From positions 1 through 37,452 of the forward strand of contig JAJZPO010000022.1 in the NCBI GenBank assembly GCA_021811155.1: 37,452 nucleotides of DNA. The letters are read 5' to 3'. Shown piece after piece: positions 32,821 to 37,452 of the stretch. A program made the position numbers and the translations under genes. The stretch comes from Bacillota bacterium. GTDB lineage: Bacteria; Bacillota; Desulfitobacteriia; Desulfitobacteriales; JAJXUE01. Each line of letters begins with the position of its first letter. Positions within the stretch are counted from its first letter, which is position 1. Under the pieces are notes generated by a model, which was not told the origin of the DNA, searched no databases, and was given only the letters and a program-made list of their open reading frames with translations.

Positions 32821-35800
32821 TTAGGGAATGTAGACTGTTGCAGATGCTCCGTTGTAGTAGACAGTGACGATTGTGCCAGGAGCCGCATGGAAGTCATCAA
32901 TCACGTTGTGTGAAGGTTCAGAAGGGTTAACCGGGAAGTGCCATGATGACCACGTGACTCCAGAGTGAGTGATGTCACTGTTGCCCACTACTCCGAATTC
33001 GTTCACAAAGGGTTCATAACCGGTGATATCGACTGTCAGTTGTCCGCTATTATAGGTGGCTGCGACCGTGGAGTTGGACGGGGAGACAAAGTTGATGCTC
33101 CTCCAATGGTCAGCCAGTGGGCGCCCATAGATGTCTACGACATCATAGGTGACGCCTTGTGCGGTAAACGGTTGAACCGATACCCTAATAGGCAGTTTAA
33201 CCAGCGGAGCCTGGATAATCGTATCTTTCAGGGTAAGGGCGATGGTGTTGTCTTGAACTGCAACTCTCTTGACCTCGTAGGACCGCTCACCGGTTAGTGT
33301 AGGAGTTTGAACTACAAACTCGCCGGGGATAACCGAGCCAGGATTGACGTTTTCGTTAAACTCCAGCGTGATAACGTCATCGGAGCCCGACTTACTCAGG
33401 GACGCGTTCTTCAGACCGAAGATATCTGTCACAGGCTCGGCATAGTTCATGATGTAGCTGATGGTTTCATCTCCGACTTTGGCGGTAACAACGCTGGTTT
33501 GACTGCTTCCATTGCCGTTGCCGTGGAGTACTGCGGAAGCTATGCCGTTGGCATCGGTTGTAGACTGGATGTCTGTCAGAGATCCGCCATTAGCGACTGA
33601 GAATTCTACCCGCTTGTTCGGGATAGGATTGCCAAAGTTGTCGCTAACCTTGACAAAGAGCTGAGCTGAACCGTAAGGAGGAATTGTATTGCCGCCAGGT
33701 ACGATGAAGCTGGCATGCTGGCCTACTACGCCCCAGGAGATCGGTACAGTCAGGGTGCCGGTGAAGTTAGGTTTGCCTGTGCCTACTCCGGTGAAGACTC
33801 TACCGTTGCTGTAGGTAAAGGTTACCGGACCGGTGGGTTCGCCGAATTGTCCGACCACCCGCTCAACACCGGATACTGTGGAGGTTGCGTTGAACTTGGT
33901 GGTATCGGCCACTTTCTCAAGGGTGCCTACACTGCCAGGCTCGGCGGTAAACTCAACGGGAACTCCATTAATGGTGATATTGGCGTAGCTGCTGTCCCAA
34001 ACTTTGTATTCGAATTGCCACGGTTGACCAACGGACACGTTCACATCAGGTGCGATTTGGTTATCCTTGTTGGTTACGGTCCAGTTGCTGGTAACCCGAT
34101 CCAGGTAAGCCAGCTTCGCATCAATCCAGGTCAAGGTAACTCGCATAATTGTGTCTTGGCCGACAGTTACAACAAGATTGTAATCCCTGCTGGTCTTAGC
34201 TGAGATTTGAGGTACTGTTGCAGCTTGGCCGGCTTGCAGCACCAAGGTAGCCTGACCGTGGATATCTGTTACGTTATCCATGGATACTACGGCCACATTT
34301 GTGCCGTCAATTTGGTTTCCAGGTCCGGGAACGGACAGGTCGTCAACGCCCCAGAACCAGTTGATCGGATGGCTGTCGACGGATACGGGATTGCCGTTGG
34401 CGTCTGTCAGCTGCGCTTTCAGCGTAATGTACTGGCCGGCTAAGGCGTATTCCCTGTTGACGGGCACAGGAGCGTTGGGCAGCGGAGTCCATTGGACGGA
34501 AGTGTGGATGGTATTGTTGGTAGCATTAAGACCGTCCTTGTCAACGCCCGGCAGATTGATGGTGCCCACCAGTTGGGTGGAACCTACTGCGTAGGAGTTT
34601 ACTGTCACGTCATTTCCGCTTTGGCTGATGGTTCCTACGCTGTTAAGAGCTTCAGGTTCGGAAGCGAAGGTGGCCATTGGCCCATGCCAGCATCTGCCAT
34701 AGAAATGGCTGAAGTCGAGGACATTTTGGTTATAGCCGTTATTTACGGTAGGATAGGTAAAGTATTGTTTGATGTTGCCATTGACGTCTTTGCCGACGAT
34801 GATGGCGTCACCGGTGAAGGGGAACACTGGTACGCGGTAGGTGTAGGTGTAATCCGGATTGTAGTACTCTTCTCCCAGGTAGCGCTCCAAAATATTGCCC
34901 CTGTAATGGTCTTGGGAGTGTTGGGCCGTAAGTTCTTGATTATAATGGGTTACTATATCCAGCCCAAAGTTTCTTTCTTCCTGGCTGTATTCAGGCTTGG
35001 CAGTTGTCCAGGTGATGGATGCTCCGGGGAAGTCGATTATGCGCTTGCTATGCTCGACGGAATCATAGTACACTCCCGTAATGTCGGAGAGGGTAAGTCC
35101 GCCGTGCTTGTTGGTTTGAATCTGTCCAGGAGATGCAAGGTTTACGATGACCCTGGCCCTGTGCTTGTCATAAATCGGGATTTGCACGCCGAAGTTGCTC
35201 TCTTCCCGCGGTCCTTGCAGGGTGGCTACAGGAACCACGTTGCCGTGTTCATCCAGGATGCTTATAGTTACTACGGCATACCTGTCAAGCTGCAGGCTCT
35301 TGAATGTCAGGGTGGCGTACATTAACCCTTCGGGCAGGTTAATGCTGGTGGACCAGCCAGCGTATTGGTTATAAGCGCCGGAGGTGATGTTCAGGTCTTG
35401 TTTAAACATGTCAACGTTATGGGTATCCAACTCAGGCGGCAGAATGAGTTTGGGAGGTGCGGTAAATTCCACTGCGTGGTTGGCTGAGCCGTTGGCACTG
35501 ACTTGCTGACCGGCAACATACTCGGTGGGATCCAAATTCATATCCCAGGTGCCATATGGGGTAGTCAGGTTCGGGTTATTAATCGGAGGTTCGAGATTTT
35601 CAGGGTTTGCAACACTGACCGGTTGGTAACCAACAGCGGCGAAGTTCACTACGTTGGCAGCAGAGATCTTGGTGCCGACAACAGTGGCGGAATAGCGCAC
35701 TGCAGCGATTTCTCTGACATCGGTGGCCTTGATGGGCTCACGTCTGTTATTCTCCTGCACCATGACCATTTGAGCGATACCTTGAGCATCAGTGGTTACC

Positions 35801-37026
35801 ACAGCGTCGTCGGTGGCAAATTTGGTGTCGTCCTTGCCACATCCTCTTTTCTCCACTTCGGTGAACAGAACGTTGGCATTAGGCACGACATTGCCATTGG
35901 CGTCAGTTACCACAGCCTGAATTGCTGCGTGCTGCCCCACAAGTACAGTGTCGGTCTGGGACTGCAGGGGATTGGTGATGGAAACGCTGACTTTTGCTGC
36001 GGCCAGGCCTGCCGGGGTTTGGGAAATCAGCATGCCTACCACATCGGCGGGTGTCACTTTGGATGCGCCCAGTGCAACGGCTTTGGCGCCGAAGGGCATT
36101 TTGCCTGTTACATAGGAGACTGAACCCGGGTCAATGGTAGAGTAGGACAGAACTATCGGGGACTTGGTCAGGGCTGCCAGGGCCGACCCGGCCAGGGCAT
36201 CCACCAGATGTTCGTCGGTGCCGTTGGCCACAAAAACATAATCGTATTTCAGGTCGCTGTCAAACGCTTTGAGAACCGCGATATTGGTTTCCCATCTGTT
36301 GCTGCCGCCGAGACGGTGGGCATTGGGGAACATCGCTTTCATAGCGTCGCTGATGGCGACGGTGCTCCCCAGTACATAGCTGTTCTTAATCGTGGGGTGC
36401 TGGTCCAGATAAGCTTTGATACTGCTATCCATTGAATTTGTCGGGGTTAGCAGCACCGGCATGCCTTTGCTTGCCGCGATAGACGCTGCGGACAGGGCAT
36501 CTGCGTAAATGTCGGCCCTGGCCACAAATATGTCCGTAGGCGCTGCGGTTACCTGGTTGGCAATAGCGATGGCGGTCTGGAATCTGTTATCGCCGTAAAC
36601 CTTGGTAACTTTATAGCCCGAAAGGGCTTCCAACATAGGGGCGATAGCGCCGCTGACTACATAAATGTTTTTTACCCCTAAGGTCTTAAGGGCATTTCCA
36701 GTGGCATCGCTTAATCTGTTGTTCTCAGTCAGCAGAATGGGGGCTTTCAGTTTGGCAGCCAGAGGTGATGCGGTCAACGCATCCACCAGATGGTCGTCAT
36801 CGCCGGAGGTGAGAATGGCCGTGTCTGTTCCATCTGGATAAGCTTGTACCGCAATGTGGGCTGCAGTTTCATACCTGTCGTACCCCCAGATCCGGTCCGG
36901 CATGGTCGCGGATTGGGGAGCGACGGCTGCAGTGGTGTTTGCCGCTGCAAACACTTGGGCCGGAATCATGGAGAGTATCATGGCAATGAGAGCCAGGATA
37001 ACCCATGATTTCTTAGTCTTCTTCAT
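32821..37026 (-). CDS. 1401-residue CWB2/Ig-like surface protein, S-layer candidate
   Basis: The largest protein in the window. A signal peptide spans 1-27 (MKKTKKSWVILALIAMILSM... ending VFA), closely like that of the protein at 4474. Three divergent CWB2 repeats occupy about 42-335: the middle one has YADALSA where others have FPDALAG, and repeats one and three carry a longer HLVDAL form (79-84, 273-278). A Big_1-like module (about 347-470) follows, then a long region of novel and Ig-like beta domains, and an SbsA-like Ig domain near 1250. The anchor is N-terminal, as in C. difficile minor Cwp proteins. Size, anchor and long beta-rich body fit an S-layer or major surface protein; an adhesin is the alternative. 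The start at 37026 is chosen because GAGAGGAG lies 11 nt upstream, as for its paralogue. A TTG immediately upstream is possible. Confidence 0.9.
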   Translation of the reverse strand: MKKTKKSWVILALIAMILSMIPAQVFAAANTTAAVAPQSATMPDRIWGYDRYETAAHIAVQAYPDGTDTAILTSGDDDHLVDALTASPLAAKLKAPILLTENNRLSDATGNALKTLGVKNIYVVSGAIAPMLEALSGYKVTKVYGDNRFQTAIAIANQVTAAPTDIFVARADIYADALSAASIAASKGMPVLLTPTNSMDSSIKAYLDQHPTIKNSYVLGSTVAISDAMKAMFPNAHRLGGSNRWETNIAVLKAFDSDLKYDYVFVANGTDEHLVDALAGSALAALTKSPIVLSYSTIDPGSVSYVTGKMPFGAKAVALGASKVTPADVVGMLISQTPAGLAAAKVSVSITNPLQSQTDTVLVGQHAAIQAVVTDANGNVVPNANVLFTEVEKRGCGKDDTKFATDDAVVTTDAQGIAQMVMVQENNRREPIKATDVREIAAVRYSATVVGTKISAANVVNFAAVGYQPVSVANPENLEPPINNPNLTTPYGTWDMNLDPTEYVAGQQVSANGSANHAVEFTAPPKLILPPELDTHNVDMFKQDLNITSGAYNQYAGWSTSINLPEGLMYATLTFKSLQLDRYAVVTISILDEHGNVVPVATLQGPREESNFGVQIPIYDKHRARVIVNLASPGQIQTNKHGGLTLSDITGVYYDSVEHSKRIIDFPGASITWTTAKPEYSQEERNFGLDIVTHYNQELTAQHSQDHYRGNILERYLGEEYYNPDYTYTYRVPVFPFTGDAIIVGKDVNGNIKQYFTYPTVNNGYNQNVLDFSHFYGRCWHGPMATFASEPEALNSVGTISQSGNDVTVNSYAVGSTQLVGTINLPGVDKDGLNATNNTIHTSVQWTPLPNAPVPVNREYALAGQYITLKAQLTDANGNPVSVDSHPINWFWGVDDLSVPGPGNQIDGTNVAVVSMDNVTDIHGQATLVLQAGQAATVPQISAKTSRDYNLVVTVGQDTIMRVTLTWIDAKLAYLDRVTSNWTVTNKDNQIAPDVNVSVGQPWQFEYKVWDSSYANITINGVPVEFTAEPGSVGTLEKVADTTKFNATSTVSGVERVVGQFGEPTGPVTFTYSNGRVFTGVGTGKPNFTGTLTVPISWGVVGQHASFIVPGGNTIPPYGSAQLFVKVSDNFGNPIPNKRVEFSVANGGSLTDIQSTTDANGIASAVLHGNGNGSSQTSVVTAKVGDETISYIMNYAEPVTDIFGLKNASLSKSGSDDVITLEFNENVNPGSVIPGEFVVQTPTLTGERSYEVKRVAVQDNTIALTLKDTIIQAPLVKLPIRVSVQPFTAQGVTYDVVDIYGRPLADHWRSINFVSPSNSTVAATYNSGQLTVDITGYEPFVNEFGVVGNSDITHSGVTWSSWHFPVNPSEPSHNVIDDFHAAPGTIVTVYYNGASATVYIP

Positions 37027-37114
37027 CAACAGCTTTGCTCCTCTCTTGTTTTTAGCTTTTCAAAAAGGATTGGACCGTGTGGCTTGCAGCCACTTTTTGT
37101 ATTGGTTGTGTGAC

Positions 37115-37164
37115 CTTTCTCCTTACACCTCCCCGTATCGCTCAGTCTTAAGACAGGGCGCAAT
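37115..37164 (-). promoter_or_regulatory. conserved leader block of the largest CWB2 gene
   Basis: Read on the minus strand, this block shares with 4561-4617 the ordered elements ATTGCGC, TGTCT, AAG, GCGA, GGGG, GGTGTA, GGAG and AGAAAG with nearly constant spacing. It contains the perfect palindrome GTCTTAAGAC. Upstream, GGTCT (37196-37200) could pair with AGACC (37172-37176) or with AGACT inside the block (37144-37148), again offering alternative structures. Confidence 0.5.
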
Positions 37165-37279
37165 TTTCCCAGGTCTTGCACTCCCCCGCAAACCCAGACC
37201 GCCTAAGAACTTGTGCAGAAAAAGTGAAGCCTGGTTAAAGGAAAAGGAATCAACTCGGACCAGCACCTGGATACCGTAG

Positions 37280-37308
37280 ATAATATTCATGGGAAGATTG
37301 GGATATTC
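37280..37308 (-). promoter_or_regulatory. candidate promoter of the largest CWB2 gene
   Basis: On the minus strand TATTAT (37280-37285) is a good -10. At 17-bp spacing the -35 position (GAATAT, 37303-37308) does not match TTGACA but lies inside the GGAATATCC motif, as expected for an activator-dependent or repressor-covered promoter. Transcription would begin near 37273. Confidence 0.35.
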
Positions 37309-37407
37309 CTTCCATTACTCTGCCAATTTTTCCAGAATTTTCCGACACAAATTGCCGCTTATTTTTCCCCTTCCGACAGATGTCCTCCTGACTGCAAAAC
37401 AAAAGTC

Positions 37408-37445
37408 CTCTGTTCGAGGAAACATTAAGTTTCACACGAACAGAG
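37408..37445 (-). terminator. hairpin at the right edge, possible terminator of an upstream gene
   Basis: A 9-bp outer arm CTCTGTTCG / CGAACAGAG encloses a 5-bp inner stem GAAAC / GTTTC; on the minus strand the structure is followed by GACTTTTGTTTT. It would end a gene lying beyond the window. Caution: the last bases of the right arm coincide with adapter-like sequence, so part of the fold may be artificial. Confidence 0.45.
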
Positions 37446-37452
37446 ATCGGAA

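Larger units (their letters stand above)
37027..37452. other. 426-bp region upstream of the largest CWB2 gene
   Basis: There is no gene. From the start codon outward it contains the SD; a hairpin GTGGCTGCAAGCCAC (37080-37094), whose core GCTGCAAGC also occurs in the 4.5-kb leader; the conserved leader block; a possible minus-strand promoter; the GGATATTCCTT motif; and a hairpin at the right edge. The implied untranslated leader is about 250 nt, long for an ordinary gene. Confidence 0.6.

Noticed and set aside
1-37452. tRNA, rRNA, CRISPR array, insertion sequence or phage genes
   Set aside because: None was seen; no transposase or integrase, no regular spacer repeats and no tRNA cloverleaf were recognised by eye.

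Overview
The window looks like part of a spore-forming, Gram-positive (Firmicutes/Clostridia, Peptococcaceae-like) genome of moderate GC. Five proteins carry the three-repeat cell-wall-binding module CWB2 (cell wall binding repeat 2), there is a SleB-type spore cortex hydrolase, Shine-Dalgarno sites are strong, and many genes start at TTG or GTG. Genus-level placement is inference.

Layout. 1-643: a LysM-SleB hydrolase that runs off the left edge. 884-12035: an exported-protein island with a large Ig-like/CWB2 protein, a CWB2 N-acetylmuramoyl-L-alanine amidase, an S8 subtilase with PPC, Ig-like and CWB2 domains, and a divergent CWB2-GH18 glycosidase. 12279-31955: a polysaccharide cluster, nearly all on the minus strand. 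It holds a priming sugar-phosphate transferase, two DegT aminotransferases, a Wzx flippase, three GT4 glycosyltransferases (one inverted onto the plus strand), a FemAB-like acyltransferase, two Wzy-like proteins, a NodB-like deacetylase relative, a UDP-sugar 2-epimerase, a hexapeptide N-acyltransferase, a Gfo/Idh oxidoreductase, a nucleotide-sugar 6-dehydrogenase and a WbpM/PglF-type 4,6-dehydratase. 32127-32732: an exported TPR protein. 32821-37026: a 1401-residue CWB2/Ig-like protein that is a candidate S-layer or major surface protein. The last nine bases equal the start of an Illumina adapter, so the right edge may be an assembly end.

How it fits together. Read along the minus strand, five genes match the Pseudomonas WbpA-B-D-E-I route from UDP-GlcNAc to UDP-2,3-diacetamido-2,3-dideoxymannuronic acid, in reaction order. 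Diacetamido-mannuronic acid is known in secondary cell wall polymers of some S-layer bacilli, and in C. difficile CWB2 proteins are anchored by the cell-wall polysaccharide PSII. The simplest reading is a surface cassette: a polymer is built by the central cluster and displayed on the wall, and the flanking CWB2 proteins bind it. A dehydratase and an ArnB/PseC-type aminotransferase suggest a second, 4-amino-6-deoxy sugar, perhaps the priming sugar.

Non-coding signals. The two large Ig-like/CWB2 genes share a conserved 5' leader of about 55 nt with hairpins, and one of these leaders can form mutually exclusive stems. A decayed copy of that leader plus start codon lies near 12.1-12.2 kb. Two twin plus-strand terminators share the same 14-nt core. 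A strong terminator for the inverted glycosyltransferase lies inside the coding region of the convergent gene. A GGATATTCCTT motif occurs upstream of both the polysaccharide operon and the largest surface protein.
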